64,000 bases of DNA from Hymenobacter tibetensis (GCF_022827545.1 NZ_CP094669.1:4333001-4397000); one strand, 5' to 3'; positions 54,007 through 63,548 are shown, counted from the stretch's first letter. Program-made: numbers and translations. Notes: generated from the sequence alone by a model not told the origin.

Positions 54007-54473
54007 GGTCAGAAACGGGTCGTAGTCTGCGCTAAGGTAGAACATAGCCGTTTTGGACGTGTCACCTCGTAGGTGCGCGCCAATCCAGACGGCCTCCACA
54101 CAACGTATACTCCCTAGTGCTAATTCGTTTTGCTAGTCTCAAGTTTGAACTGCATTACAGCGGCAATGCCCCTGCGATTTTTTGCAGCCCACATTACGAA
54201 GCACACCGGCGTCTAGCGCTGCATCAAGCTGATGTTCACTGCAAGCAACACCGGAATAAAATCGTTATATAATTCAATTATCACTGTTGAGCTTTATAAA
54301 ATCCTCGTCTTAAGTCATGATTATCACTGCTTCTTGCATAAATGTATAAGTTCCCATTTTCGTAACTAGCGATTTATTCACTTACGTTTAAGTAAGCAAC
54401 AAATAAATACTCAATCTGCTTGCGATAAAGACCTCAACATGATTGTATATTTAGTACTTTATTGAACTATACA
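54007..54473. other. Divergent gap between the GreA-like gene and the hybrid kinase
   Basis: 467 bases, turning AT-rich in the right half. A plus-strand TATATTTA (54446-54453), close to TAnnTTTG, lies 20 bases before the kinase ATG and may be its promoter. I see no RNA or gene. Confidence 0.4.
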
Positions 54474-56768
54474 ATGCTCACCGTTGCTCCTATTGTTGCT
54501 TCTGACGAAGCAATAGCCTTGCGCATACTCGGCCAAAATCCAAATCCGGTACTACAGCTTTCTTTGTCAGCTGAAGTTGTATACGCCAACCCAGCAGCCG
54601 AGAATCTGCTCCACGTTCTGACCATTGTCGAAGGGCAATGCTCGAGATGCTACTTGCTTGACCTGGTAAGGCAAGTACCTTCAGCCACAACACAGGAAGT
54701 GGCGTTGGCTGGGCGCTATTTTCTGCTGACAATAGTGTCAGGCCCTTCGGGCTACACACTATACCTTACTGATGTAACCGAGCGGCACAAAGCTGAAAAA
54801 CGACAAGCGGCAGAGCGTGATTTTTTTGAAACGGTACTGTATCACTTGCCAACCGGAGTTGCCATCTTCGACGTGAAACACCGGTTTCAATACTTGAACC
54901 CCTGTGCTATCCGCAACGATGAAATTCGGGAGTGGATAATCGGGAAAGACAACTTCGAGTACTGCACCCATTTCAATCATCCCAAGTCGTTGGCAACACG
55001 GCGGCAGGAGATGTTTGAGTACGCAGTAGAGCACGGAACAGAAGTAAGCTGGGAGGAAACCTTCCATAAGCCAACCGGCCCCCGGCACTGGCTACGCCTG
55101 TACACTCCCGTATTCGGCTCCGAAGGAAAGCTGCGCTTGGTGGTGGGTTCCAGCGTTGATATTACCGAACGATACCTGGCCGAGCAAACCATTCAGCGCG
55201 CCCGCCAGGAGGCAGAAGCAGCCGTACAAGTCCGAGAAACTTTCTTGGCGAATATGAGCCACGAAATCCGGACGCCCATGAACGGGGTGCTCGGTATGGC
55301 CAGTCTGTTGTCGCGCACTACCCTTGATCTGCAGCAACAGGAGTATGTCAGCATCATTCGTAACTCTGGCAGCCATCTGCTGAGCATACTGAACGATATA
55401 TTAGATATGGCCAAGATTTCAGCAGGCAAGCTGGAACTCGAACATACTGTCTTCAACCTACCCGATACTGTTCGTGCAGTTACGCAACTCCTTGCATTTC
55501 GGGCAGCCGAGAAGAATATAGAGTTCGAGTTGCTCTTGCCCGAGCAGCCGCTCCCGCTCGTACTCGGTGACCCGCATCGGTTGAGCCAAGTACTTCTCAA
55601 CCTGCTCAGCAACGCTATTAAGTTCACAACGCAAGGCTATGCCAAGCTATACTGCCGGCTAAAAGCGGGAACGCCGGAAACACTTACCGTCAACTTCCAG
55701 GTAACGGATACGGGTATAGGAGTGGCCTTAGACAAGCAGGAAGCAATTTTCGAGAGCTTCAATCAAGCCTACGCCGACACCACCCGGCACTTCGGCGGCA
55801 CCGGGCTAGGCTTAGCCATTAGTAGCAGTTTGGTGGAGCAGCTTGGCGGCCACCTCCTGCTCTGTAGCAGACCAGGAGAGGGCAGCACGTTTGGCTTTAC
55901 GCTCCCATTTGCCCTAGCTGGCACTGAAAACTACCCTGCCGAAACCCCGGTAACAACTTTAGCCATGGCCGAGCAAGTGAAGGGCTGGCGGGTACTGCTA
56001 GTGGAAGACCACGATGTAAACCGCCAGTTGGCGCAATTGGTGCTCGAGCAGTATGACATAATAGTTGATGCCGCAGCCAGTGGAGTAGAGGCACTCAACT
56101 TATTTGAAAGCACGTACTACAACGTAGTACTGATGGATATTCAGATGCCCGATATGAGTGGCCTGGATGTCACGACTGCCATGCGCCGCCACCATGACCT
56201 TGTCCGGGCTCATACGCCAATAATTGCGCTAACCGCCAACATCCTGCGGTCCGACAACGAGAAATACTTGGCCGCTGGTATGAATGACTGCTTGGCCAAG
56301 CCTTTCGAAGAAGAAGAGTTGCTTGGTAAAATGCTGGCCGTGCATGAGGCCCGTACCATCCCAGCAGCGCCGCTTTTCAACTTAACGGGCCTCTACCAGA
56401 TTGCCCATGGCAAGCCAGCTTTTGTGCGGCGTATTCTGGAATCATTTGCAAGCTCTACTCCCAACTTGGTAGCGCGGCTACAACACAGCCTTAGCAGTAC
56501 CAACTGGATGGAAATTGCTGCGTGCGCCCATCAATTAAAGCCCGTCTTGAAACTACTGCAGGTAGACAAATTGGTGCAGGCCATATGCACTCTTGAAGAT
56601 AACAGTACTGCTAACACGGAGCGGCGTGCTTCGGCTCAGCTTCTACTCGAGTCCCTCCCAGTGCTTGTTGATACACTTCGCCAACAAATTAACAACCTAC
56701 CTCCTCTGGTAGCCAACGGTACTACTCCACAAAGTTTAGCCCCGGGACGAATGAGGGCTAGTGCGTAG
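54474..56768 (+). CDS. Hybrid histidine kinase (PAS-HisKA-HATPase-REC-Hpt)
   Basis: 764 residues from ATG 54474. Two PAS-like sensory segments (about 20-105 and 120-245), dimerisation domain with His263 (NMSHEIRTPMNGV), ATPase domain with NLLSNAIKFT, DTGIGV and GTGLGLAISS, a receiver domain with phospho-acceptor Asp555 (VLMDIQMPDMSG) and Lys in CLAKPF, and a C-terminal Hpt domain with His686 (CAHQLKPVLKLL). All phosphorelay steps are in one cytoplasmic protein without membrane helices, so it senses an internal signal. The last 33 bases overlap the convergent response-regulator gene, which may be its partner. Confidence 0.92.
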   Translation: MLTVAPIVASDEAIALRILGQNPNPVLQLSLSAEVVYANPAAENLLHVLTIVEGQCSRCYLLDLVRQVPSATTQEVALAGRYFLLTIVSGPSGYTLYLTDVTERHKAEKRQAAERDFFETVLYHLPTGVAIFDVKHRFQYLNPCAIRNDEIREWIIGKDNFEYCTHFNHPKSLATRRQEMFEYAVEHGTEVSWEETFHKPTGPRHWLRLYTPVFGSEGKLRLVVGSSVDITERYLAEQTIQRARQEAEAAVQVRETFLANMSHEIRTPMNGVLGMASLLSRTTLDLQQQEYVSIIRNSGSHLLSILNDILDMAKISAGKLELEHTVFNLPDTVRAVTQLLAFRAAEKNIEFELLLPEQPLPLVLGDPHRLSQVLLNLLSNAIKFTTQGYAKLYCRLKAGTPETLTVNFQVTDTGIGVALDKQEAIFESFNQAYADTTRHFGGTGLGLAISSSLVEQLGGHLLLCSRPGEGSTFGFTLPFALAGTENYPAETPVTTLAMAEQVKGWRVLLVEDHDVNRQLAQLVLEQYDIIVDAAASGVEALNLFESTYYNVVLMDIQMPDMSGLDVTTAMRRHHDLVRAHTPIIALTANILRSDNEKYLAAGMNDCLAKPFEEEELLGKMLAVHEARTIPAAPLFNLTGLYQIAHGKPAFVRRILESFASSTPNLVARLQHSLSSTNWMEIAACAHQLKPVLKLLQVDKLVQAICTLEDNSTANTERRASAQLLLESLPVLVDTLRQQINNLPPLVANGTTPQSLAPGRMRASA

Positions 56769-57149
56769 TCGCTCAGCTACCCGCTGCACTGCCTGCATAA
56801 AACGGTTGTAGTCGAAAGGCTTCACTAGGTAGTCGGTCACGCGCAGTTCGAAGGCTTCCCAAGCGCAGTCTTCGTAGGCCGTTGTGAGCACTACTTGAGG
56901 AGGCTCAGGCAACAGACGCAGCATGTCTAGTCCGTTTAGGTCGGGCATTTCCACATCCAAGAACAGCACATCTACACGGCGTTCCGTACTGAAAAAATCC
57001 AGTCCTTGCATACTCCCCGAAAGCGAAGCCACAAGCTGTAAAGACCCGCTCAACTCAATGTAATGCTCTAGCGTGAAACGATTGATTTCGTCGTCATCTA
57101 GTACGGCACAAGTTAGAAGTGGAAGTGAAGCAGAGTATTCGTTGACCAT
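56736..57149 (-). CDS. Response regulator, receiver domain only
   Basis: 137 residues from ATG 57149. Receiver domain with acidic VLDDDE near residue 18, phospho-acceptor Asp65 (LFLDVEMPDLNG), Thr in LTTAYE and Lys110 (DYLVKPF). The sequence is closest in style to the LytTR-regulator receiver, but no LytTR or other output domain follows. Its 3' end overlaps the hybrid kinase gene by 33 bases on the opposite strand. Together with that kinase it could act as a terminal phospho-acceptor or sink. Confidence 0.88.
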   Translation of the reverse strand: MVNEYSASLPLLTCAVLDDDEINRFTLEHYIELSGSLQLVASLSGSMQGLDFFSTERRVDVLFLDVEMPDLNGLDMLRLLPEPPQVVLTTAYEDCAWEAFELRVTDYLVKPFDYNRFMQAVQRVAERLRTSPHSSRG

Positions 57150-57419
57150 CCCGAAATGTAATATTCTTTTGTAAAACAGCACCCTATCAGCAAGAAACTC
57201 ATCGGTATCCAGGATTTACCCTTTTTCTCAGCAAGTCACTTACAAACCTAGGATAATAAAGAGAATAATTGCTTTTCTAAATATCATGCCAACTTCAAGG
57301 ATAAGCTTTATCAGCTTACACAGCAACTACGCGAAGCGTATCGTTGAGCTTATTGAGGAGAATGATCAAACGCCTACTGATTGCTATAGTGCTATTTCAT
57401 ATCTTGTATTCAGGCAGCT

Positions 57420-57884
57420 TTAAGTTGCTACTTGCGCTTTATTTTCTACCGCAAGTTGGTTGAGCACTTTAGTTGCCCACTGTGTGTCTTGGGGCTGCAC
57501 AAGTATTACTCTGAAAGTATGGTGTTCGCCTTCCAACCGCACACCCTCTGCATCATCCAGCAAATAGTCGATGTTGAAACTTGGTGGGTGCTTACTGCAC
57601 CAAGCAGTTACCTCCCGGCTATGGCGCTGCTGGTTTACCACGCCCGCCAGCGAAATACCATAAAGCCAAAACAGCTTGCGAACATACCAACTGCTTCGGT
57701 GCGAGGTGGTATACACCCACATTTCCCAGTTATGCTGACGACAGTAGCAGGCCACTTCCGTTATGCCTAACCGAAGTCTCTCTCCTCCTAGCAACTTCGC
57801 CCATGTCCGCCGCAGGGGTTGCTCAAGCGGAAAATCGTAGCCACAGCGGATAAGCGTGTTGTCGAGGTCGAAGGCGATACGCAT
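57420..57884 (-). CDS. HAD-like hydrolase
   Basis: 154 residues. Motif I DLDNTLIRC (nucleophile and acid Asp) at the start, motif II YTTSHRSS, then the acidic motif LLDDAEG. A small Rossmann-like HAD phosphatase with little cap. Substrate unknown; the spacing suits a short sugar- or nucleotide-type phosphatase. It is solitary, 126 bases from the GH3 gene on the same strand. Confidence 0.85.
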   Translation of the reverse strand: MRIAFDLDNTLIRCGYDFPLEQPLRRTWAKLLGGERLRLGITEVACYCRQHNWEMWVYTTSHRSSWYVRKLFWLYGISLAGVVNQQRHSREVTAWCSKHPPSFNIDYLLDDAEGVRLEGEHHTFRVILVQPQDTQWATKVLNQLAVENKAQVAT

Positions 57885-58009
57885 GCTTCACGAAAGCTTG
57901 GTAACGTGAATACTACGTGAGTTGGTCTGGGCAACTTCTACCGATCACCTTCACTGTGCCGCTTCAGCGAGGGGCCTATCAGGTTGTGCTAGGCTATTTA
58001 AGAGTTGCT

Positions 58010-59512
58010 TTATACCGACGCGGCGCTGGTTAGCCCGTCGGCCACATTCCGGTCGTTGCTGAGGCGTGGCACTTTGTTTTGGCCACCGAGTTTGCCCAGG
58101 CTTTTCATGTAGCGCTGAAACGCACCAGCTGGCAGTGCTGTGAGTTGCAGCGGAGCTAGGATGTTACCGGTCAGCAAGTCGTCGTAGTAAACGTTGCGGT
58201 GGCGTAGGCCGGCTTCCAGGGCCGCGGCAAAAGCAGCTACGTCGTGGGGTGGGCGCGCAAACTCGATAAGCCACTCGTGGCGAGACGGCACCGCGGGGTC
58301 GTTGCTTACCTGAGGTGCCACAGTGAACTCCACCACTTCCGCTTCCGGGTGTTGCTGCATGGCTTCGCGTAGGGTTTGCTCTACCTCCTCCCCAATGACG
58401 TGCTCACCGAACGCTGACAGGAAATGTTTGATACGGCCGCTCACCACCACCCTAAACGGATATTTTTCAGTGAACCGCACCGTATCACCGAGGCTGTAGC
58501 CCCACAGGCCCGCGTTGGAGTTTAACACTAATGCATACTGCTGATCTAGCTCCACTTCGGCCAAGGAGAGACGGGGCGGATTAGGCTCGAAAAACCGTTC
58601 GGCCGGAATGAATTCGTAGTAGATGCCTGCGTCAAGCAGAAGCAGCAACCCAGGGTTGCCAGGCTCATCTTGAAAAGCCAGAAAGCCCTCGGAAGCCGGA
58701 AAAAGCTCGATACTGTCAACGGGCCTTCCGATGGTGTCGAACAGTTTCTTGCGGTAGGGCTCAAAATTAACGCCCCCATAAACGAACAGGTTGAAAGCAG
58801 GAAACACCTCTCCTACCGGCCGACCCGTACGCGCCACCACGTGGTCGAAGTACATCTGCACCCAGGGCGGAATTCCTGAAATCAAGGTCATGGGAGCCGT
58901 CAGGGTTTCGTCGACGATGCGCGCGAGCTTGGTTTCCCAATCATCAATAATGTTGGTGGTGTAGCTCGGCAGCTGATTACGGCGCAAATAGGCTGGCACG
59001 TGGTGATTGACAATGCCTGAGAGCCGGCCCGTTGGAATGCCGCTTACTTCTTCCAGCTCTGGACTTCCCGACAGGAAAATCAGCTTCCCATCCAAGAAAG
59101 CGCTTTTGCCAGTCCGGCGCACGTAATGCAAGAGGGCGTCGCGGGCACCGTTGATGTGGTTGGGGATGCTGTCTTCAGTCAGCGGAATGTATTTAGCGCC
59201 CGACGTGGTACCACTGGTTTTGGCCAAATACAGCGGCTTACCAGGCCACAGCACATCGGCTTCCCCGTGTTTCACCCGCTCGAAATACGAAGCCAGCCCT
59301 TCGTAATCGCGCACGGGAACCTGCCGGGCTAGGTCCTGCCCCGATTGGATAGCGTTGAAGTCATGGTCTTGGCCGAAAGCGGTACCACTGGCCTTTGCCA
59401 CAATAGTGCGCAGTACGCGTTGCTGCGTACCAATGGGGTCCTGCTGCCATTTTTGGTACCGGCTGGTTACGAAAGCAGCCAACGGGCGGCTCAAGGCGGA
59501 TTTCAGACCCAT
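58010..59512 (-). CDS. GH3-family acyl-adenylate enzyme
   Basis: 500 residues from ATG 59512. The ANL-like adenylation signature YLAKTSGTTSGAKYIPL (P-loop) and LNSNAGLWGYSLGDTVRF are clear, placing it in the GH3 auxin-responsive group, which in plants conjugates acids to amino acids. Bacterial members are of unknown function; ATP-dependent amide formation on a carboxylic acid is the expected chemistry. The frame has an earlier GTG at 59533. A perfect -7 match lies at 59573-59580. It is monocistronic. Confidence 0.92.
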   Translation of the reverse strand: MGLKSALSRPLAAFVTSRYQKWQQDPIGTQQRVLRTIVAKASGTAFGQDHDFNAIQSGQDLARQVPVRDYEGLASYFERVKHGEADVLWPGKPLYLAKTSGTTSGAKYIPLTEDSIPNHINGARDALLHYVRRTGKSAFLDGKLIFLSGSPELEEVSGIPTGRLSGIVNHHVPAYLRRNQLPSYTTNIIDDWETKLARIVDETLTAPMTLISGIPPWVQMYFDHVVARTGRPVGEVFPAFNLFVYGGVNFEPYRKKLFDTIGRPVDSIELFPASEGFLAFQDEPGNPGLLLLLDAGIYYEFIPAERFFEPNPPRLSLAEVELDQQYALVLNSNAGLWGYSLGDTVRFTEKYPFRVVVSGRIKHFLSAFGEHVIGEEVEQTLREAMQQHPEAEVVEFTVAPQVSNDPAVPSRHEWLIEFARPPHDVAAFAAALEAGLRHRNVYYDDLLTGNILAPLQLTALPAGAFQRYMKSLGKLGGQNKVPRLSNDRNVADGLTSAASV

Positions 59513-59572
59513 AGGATAAGGTAGTGAGTTCACTGAGCGGTAGGCTACTGCTGCAGTTTGCTACCGTTGTGC

Positions 59573-59580
59573 CAAAGATA
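59573..59580 (-). promoter_or_regulatory. -7 element of the GH3 gene
   Basis: TATCTTTG on the minus strand, a perfect TAnnTTTG match, 60 bases upstream of the ATG at 59512. Confidence 0.5.
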
Positions 59581-59689
59581 GAGGCCAATTAAACACGTAT
59601 GCCTTCCGCCAAATCTTATCCATATTTACGGGCATCCGTAAGTAGGAGCACAAGCTCATCACTAACTCACCTTTTCTAATTCAACCCCC

Positions 59690-60118
59690 ATGGTCAACCA
59701 ACGAGGCAATGCTGTTTGGAACGGCGACATCAAAGGCAGTGGCAACATCACCACCCAAAGCGGCACAGTTTCGGCTCCCTACTCGGTAGGAGCGCGCTTT
59801 GAAGGCCAAAAAGGCACCAATCCGGAAGAACTGATTGGGGCTGCTCATGCCGGCTGCTACACTATGTTCCTCACAGGTCAGCTCACCAAAGCCGGCGCCC
59901 AGGTAAAGCAGATTCGTACCGAATCGAAGGTAACGCTGGATACTTCAGGCGACGTACCGAAAGTGGTAAAAATCGTCCTCACAACGGAAGGAGAAGTGGA
60001 GGGCATCTCGCAGGAAGAATTTCAGAAGCAAGCTGAAAATGCCAAGGAGCACTGCCCTATTTCGCAGTTGCTGAGTGCCGTTCCCGAAATGGAGTTGGCC
60101 TCGGCTACGCTGAAGTAG
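59690..60118 (+). CDS. OsmC-family peroxiredoxin
   Basis: 142 residues. Thiol peroxidase fold of the OsmC/Ohr group, with two conserved cysteines: HAGCYTM and EHCPISQLL. Reduces organic or hydrogen peroxides. The start at ATG 59690 and N-terminal NAVWNGDIKGSGNI are typical of the OsmC subgroup. A short gap separates it from the next gene on the same strand, with a hairpin-like stretch between. Confidence 0.93.
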   Translation: MVNQRGNAVWNGDIKGSGNITTQSGTVSAPYSVGARFEGQKGTNPEELIGAAHAGCYTMFLTGQLTKAGAQVKQIRTESKVTLDTSGDVPKVVKIVLTTEGEVEGISQEEFQKQAENAKEHCPISQLLSAVPEMELASATLK

Positions 60119-60263
60119 CGCACGGTTAGTTGGTAGCTGGCTGTTATGAATTAGTAGCACGGCAACCACTAGCTCCTCACTCCGTTACTGAAAAACCGGC
60201 TGCGTCCTGTGCGTTGCCGGTTTTTCGCTTTCTTTGCCTTTTGTTGCGACCACCAAAGCCGCT

Positions 60264-60752
60264 ATGCCCACAGCTTCTACCCGTATCCGTCTTCAACCAG
60301 CCAATACCTCGCGCATCCCTTTCTGGGGGCAATTATCCTTTGGGGTACTCTGGGTGGCGTACACGCTGGCACTCATTATCACTGATAGTGGCCTCAACGA
60401 CATGCACTTTCTGCATTACGTCTTCCTGGTATTTAGTCTGGTATACATTGGGTATGTGCTGGTTCACAATGCCCCGGTTTTCGGTACCCAAAGTTACCTA
60501 GAATTCACTCCTGGCTACATCGTCCATAAAAACGGACTGTTTCGGCCCAAGCAAGTATTTGCAGCCGAGTCTATCAATCGGTTGGAAATGGTGCCGCAGC
60601 AGGTGCGCGTGCATACCAAAGAAGAAGGCACGTATGCACTCAGCCTGCGTGAAGTGCGCGGGCGCAAGCGCAAGCGCCAACTTCGAGAGCAAGTGCGCAA
60701 CTTTGCTGCCCAATACCAGATTCCCCTGCAAGACTCGCAGCCGAACTTATAA
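60264..60752 (+). CDS. Small membrane protein with PH-like C-terminus
   Basis: 162 residues from ATG 60264. Two hydrophobic helices at about residues 25-45 and 50-70, then a soluble part with YLEFTPGYIVHKNG and SINRLEMVPQQVRVHT that reads like a bacterial PH domain. The stop codon lies in the left arm of a long inverted repeat. No function is known. Confidence 0.65.
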   Translation: MPTASTRIRLQPANTSRIPFWGQLSFGVLWVAYTLALIITDSGLNDMHFLHYVFLVFSLVYIGYVLVHNAPVFGTQSYLEFTPGYIVHKNGLFRPKQVFAAESINRLEMVPQQVRVHTKEEGTYALSLREVRGRKRKRQLREQVRNFAAQYQIPLQDSQPNL

Positions 60753-60825
60753 GAAGTACGTTTATCTGAACTAGAAAGGGCCTCCAATTGGAGGCCCTTT
60801 CTAGTTCAGATAAACGTACTTCTTA
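60750..60825. terminator. Long perfect inverted repeat between a membrane-protein gene and dnaA
   Basis: Two 36-base arms (60750-60785 and 60790-60825), perfectly complementary, around AATT. The left arm starts with the stop codon TAA of the upstream gene. It lies between convergent genes and can terminate both. Confidence 0.85.
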
Positions 60826-60889
60826 CCCTACACTCTACGTCCTTCAGGAAAAACGAACATGCCAGGTGTTGTCACGCAGAAGCACGCTG

Positions 60890-62383
60890 CTATTTGCCCG
60901 CGAATTTCTTGCGTAGTTCTACAATCTGCCCACGAAAGCCTTTGTCGGAGTCAATTAGGTCTGAAACGGTTTGTACGGAGTGTATCACGGTGCTGTGGTC
61001 ACGCCCGCCAAAGTGGTGGCCGATGCTCTTAAGCGAGTGACTGGTGTGCTCTTTGGCGAAGTACATGGCCACTTGCCGCGCCGTTACCACTTCCTTCTTA
61101 CGTGTTTTGGCCTTCAGCAAATCCAGTGGCACGCTGAAGTATTCAGCGCAAGTTTTCTGAATGAAATCAATATTGACTTCCGCTTCCACCTCCTCGATGA
61201 TGTGCCGGAGGGCCTGCTTGGCCATTTCCAGGTCGATTTCGCGCCGGTTGAGGCTACTTTGTGCCACCAGTGAAATCAGCACCCCTTCTAGCTCACGCAC
61301 GTTGGTATTAACGGAGTGCGCCAAGTATTCCACCACCTGCGGCGGGATGTCGATGCCATCCTGCTGCATTTTATTTTGAATGATGGCCATGCGCGTTTCG
61401 AAGTCGGGGCTTTGCAGATCGGCGGTGAGGCCCCACTTGAAACGGGAAAGAAGCCGGTCTTCCAAGCCCACCAAATCACGCGGAGGCCGGTCGGAAGTCA
61501 TAACAATCTGCTTGCCGGCTTGGTGCAGGTGGTTGAAGATGTGGAAGAACATCTCCTGCGTTTTGTCTTTGCCCGACAGAAACTGCACATCATCGAGAAT
61601 CAGAATATCCACCAACAGGTAAAAGTTGGCGAAATCCTGCACCGCATTGGCTCGCAGGCTCTCGATGAACTGATTGGTAAATTTCTCGGCCGACACATAC
61701 AGCACAAACTTGTCGGAGTTGCTGGCCTTGATGTGGTTGCCGATGGCTTGCACGAGGTGCGTTTTGCCTAAACCTACGCCCCCATAAATCATGAGCGGGT
61801 TGAAGCTGGTAGTGCCCGGCTTGTTGGCCACAGCCAACCCTGCCGAGCGCGACAACCGGTTACAATCACCCTCGATGTAGTTCTCGAAGGTGTAACTGCC
61901 GTTGAGCTGGGAATGCAGGTAATGGCGGTCAACAGCTTTGCTGGCTTCAAAGGGATTACGCAGCATAGTTTGCGCAACCGGAGCCGCCGCCGCCGCCGCT
62001 ACATTGCGTGCCGACGACGACATGGGGCCAGCAGCCAGAGCAGCGGCTGGCGTAGCTACTGGCGCGGGCCCCGCCACCTTGCGAGTGGTTGGGAGATTGA
62101 GGGTGCGGGGCTGGTTTTGGCTGTTACCCTGGTCCACCACAATGCTGTACTCCAAGCGGCCATCAGGCCCTAATTCCTGATGAATGGCGCGCTTCAGTTC
62201 CTCAACGTAATGCTCCTCCAGAAACTCATAAAAGTAGGTGCTCGGCACCTGAATGATGAGTACGTTCCCCTGCAGCGCCACCGGAGCGATGGGTAGAAAC
62301 CACGTTCGGAAGCTCTGCTCACCAATGGTAGCTTGGATGACGCGAAGGCAGTTGGCCCAGACTGTATGGCAATCCTTCAGCAT
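60890..62383 (-). CDS. dnaA: Chromosomal replication initiator protein DnaA
   Basis: 497 residues from ATG 62383. Domain I about 1-85, an Ala/Pro-rich linker (about 100-150), AAA+ domain III with Walker A GGVGLGKT and Walker B LILDDVQFL, and domain IV with the DnaA-box-binding signature GGRDHSTVIHS. It binds DnaA boxes and opens oriC. Its usual neighbours dnaN, recF or rpmH are not in the window. One DnaA-box match lies 97-105 bases upstream (62480-62488), possibly for autoregulation. Confidence 0.97.
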   Translation of the reverse strand: MLKDCHTVWANCLRVIQATIGEQSFRTWFLPIAPVALQGNVLIIQVPSTYFYEFLEEHYVEELKRAIHQELGPDGRLEYSIVVDQGNSQNQPRTLNLPTTRKVAGPAPVATPAAALAAGPMSSSARNVAAAAAAPVAQTMLRNPFEASKAVDRHYLHSQLNGSYTFENYIEGDCNRLSRSAGLAVANKPGTTSFNPLMIYGGVGLGKTHLVQAIGNHIKASNSDKFVLYVSAEKFTNQFIESLRANAVQDFANFYLLVDILILDDVQFLSGKDKTQEMFFHIFNHLHQAGKQIVMTSDRPPRDLVGLEDRLLSRFKWGLTADLQSPDFETRMAIIQNKMQQDGIDIPPQVVEYLAHSVNTNVRELEGVLISLVAQSSLNRREIDLEMAKQALRHIIEEVEAEVNIDFIQKTCAEYFSVPLDLLKAKTRKKEVVTARQVAMYFAKEHTSHSLKSIGHHFGGRDHSTVIHSVQTVSDLIDSDKGFRGQIVELRKKFAGK

Positions 62384-62436
62384 CAATTAGTTACGACAAA
62401 AGCAGCAGGTGCGTGAGTAAATTAGGAGAGGCGCGA

Positions 62437-62464
62437 ACGGGCCTCAGAAAGGCCCGTTTTTTTT
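62437..62464 (+). terminator. Terminator-like hairpin upstream of dnaA
   Basis: ACGGGCC/GGCCCGT arms with a 7-base loop, then T8 on the plus strand. No plus-strand gene ends here; the orientation would stop antisense transcription from dnaA, or the hairpin lies in the dnaA leader. Confidence 0.5.
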
Positions 62465-62479
62465 AGAGGGAGACAAAAA

Positions 62480-62488
62480 TGTGGAAAA
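62480..62488 (-). promoter_or_regulatory. Single DnaA-box match upstream of dnaA
   Basis: On the minus strand TTTTCCACA, which fits the relaxed DnaA-box consensus TTWTNCACA. Only one copy was found, so it is more likely a dnaA autoregulatory site than a replication origin. Confidence 0.4.
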
Positions 62489-62536
62489 GTCAGGAGAGAA
62501 AAAACCGTTTTTTCGCTTGCATTTGTCGAGCTTTTA

Positions 62537-63460
62537 TCAGGCTACCCGCACGGGTACCACAGCAGCAGCAGCTACTGTTGGGCGGCGCGAGCCCCGTTCA
62601 AACGTATAGTCGAGCCGGCCCAAATTGATACCAGACCAGCCTACTTGGTTGATGAGGGTTTGGTGGTTGTTGGGTCCCGTTACAACGTCGGGTTTGTCGA
62701 GGAAAGTATGGGTGTGGCCGCCCAAAATTAAGTCGATGCCAGGAGCACCAGCAGCTAGCTTGAAGTCGTCGACCTTTGGGCCTTGGTATTTGTAGCCCAA
62801 GTGTGAAAGGCAAATAACTAGGTCGCACTTCTCAGGACCGCGCAGTTTGGCTACCATCTCCTTGGCCGTAGCAATAGGGTCGAGGTACTTGGTAGCGCCG
62901 AAGTTCTTGTCGGCTACCAAGCCGGCCATTTCGATACCAAGCCCAAACACGCCAATCCGGTGTCCGGCCTTCTCGAATACCTTGTAGGGTTGGAAGCGGC
63001 CAGCTAGAATGGTGCCGGTGAAGTCGTAGTTGGCGACCAAGAAGGGAAAAGTAGCGTTGGGCAGTTGCTTTTGCAGGCCCTCCAAGCCGTTGTCGAAATC
63101 ATGATTGCCAAGGGTACTGGCATCATACTTCATCTGGCTCATGAGCTTGTACTCTAACTCCCCCATAAAAAAGTTGAAGTACGGCGTTCCTTGCCAGATG
63201 TCGCCGGAGTCCAGCAGGAGTACATGGGGCTCTTGCTCCCGAATCTGCTTGATAAGCGTGGCCCGGTGTGCCATACCCCCCATGCCAGCGTACTGCGTGG
63301 CACTGTCTGGAAATGGCTCGATGCGAGAGTGCATGTCGTTGGTGTGTAGAATCACCAATCGTTCCGGCTTGGCGTCGGCAACAGCCGGCAAACTCAAGCC
63401 GAGCAGTCCTACGCCTGCGGCACCTACTCCCGTATGTTTGAGAAATTCGCGACGATTCAT
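62537..63460 (-). CDS. 5'-nucleotidase-type metallophosphatase domain protein
   Basis: 307 residues. An N-terminal Tat-type signal (NRREFLKHTGVGA) then the calcineurin-like phosphoesterase fold: LHTNDMHSR, LDSGDIWQGTPYF, LGNHDFDNG and LGGHTHTF are the metal-binding blocks. Family members hydrolyse nucleotides in the periplasm. It lacks the usual C-terminal nucleotide-binding domain, which is encoded by the gene just upstream (63549 to the edge), 88 bases away on the same strand. Confidence 0.92.
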   Translation of the reverse strand: MNRREFLKHTGVGAAGVGLLGLSLPAVADAKPERLVILHTNDMHSRIEPFPDSATQYAGMGGMAHRATLIKQIREQEPHVLLLDSGDIWQGTPYFNFFMGELEYKLMSQMKYDASTLGNHDFDNGLEGLQKQLPNATFPFLVANYDFTGTILAGRFQPYKVFEKAGHRIGVFGLGIEMAGLVADKNFGATKYLDPIATAKEMVAKLRGPEKCDLVICLSHLGYKYQGPKVDDFKLAAGAPGIDLILGGHTHTFLDKPDVVTGPNNHQTLINQVGWSGINLGRLDYTFERGSRRPTVAAAAVVPVRVA

Positions 63461-63548
63461 CTTTTCATGTAACAGTTACCAACGTTCATTTAGCAACCTT
63501 GGCGAGCACTTAACTGCGGTAAGCACTCCGGCCATGATTGGTTGACAA

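Noticed and set aside
57362..57463. 33-codon plus-strand frame with a hydrophobic stretch upstream of the HAD gene
   Set aside because: It overlaps the 3' end of the HAD gene; the purine-rich GAGGAG lies only one base from the ATG. Probably chance.
62384..62536. Replication origin next to dnaA
   Set aside because: Only one DnaA-box match and no AT-rich unwinding region; a single box is more consistent with autoregulation.
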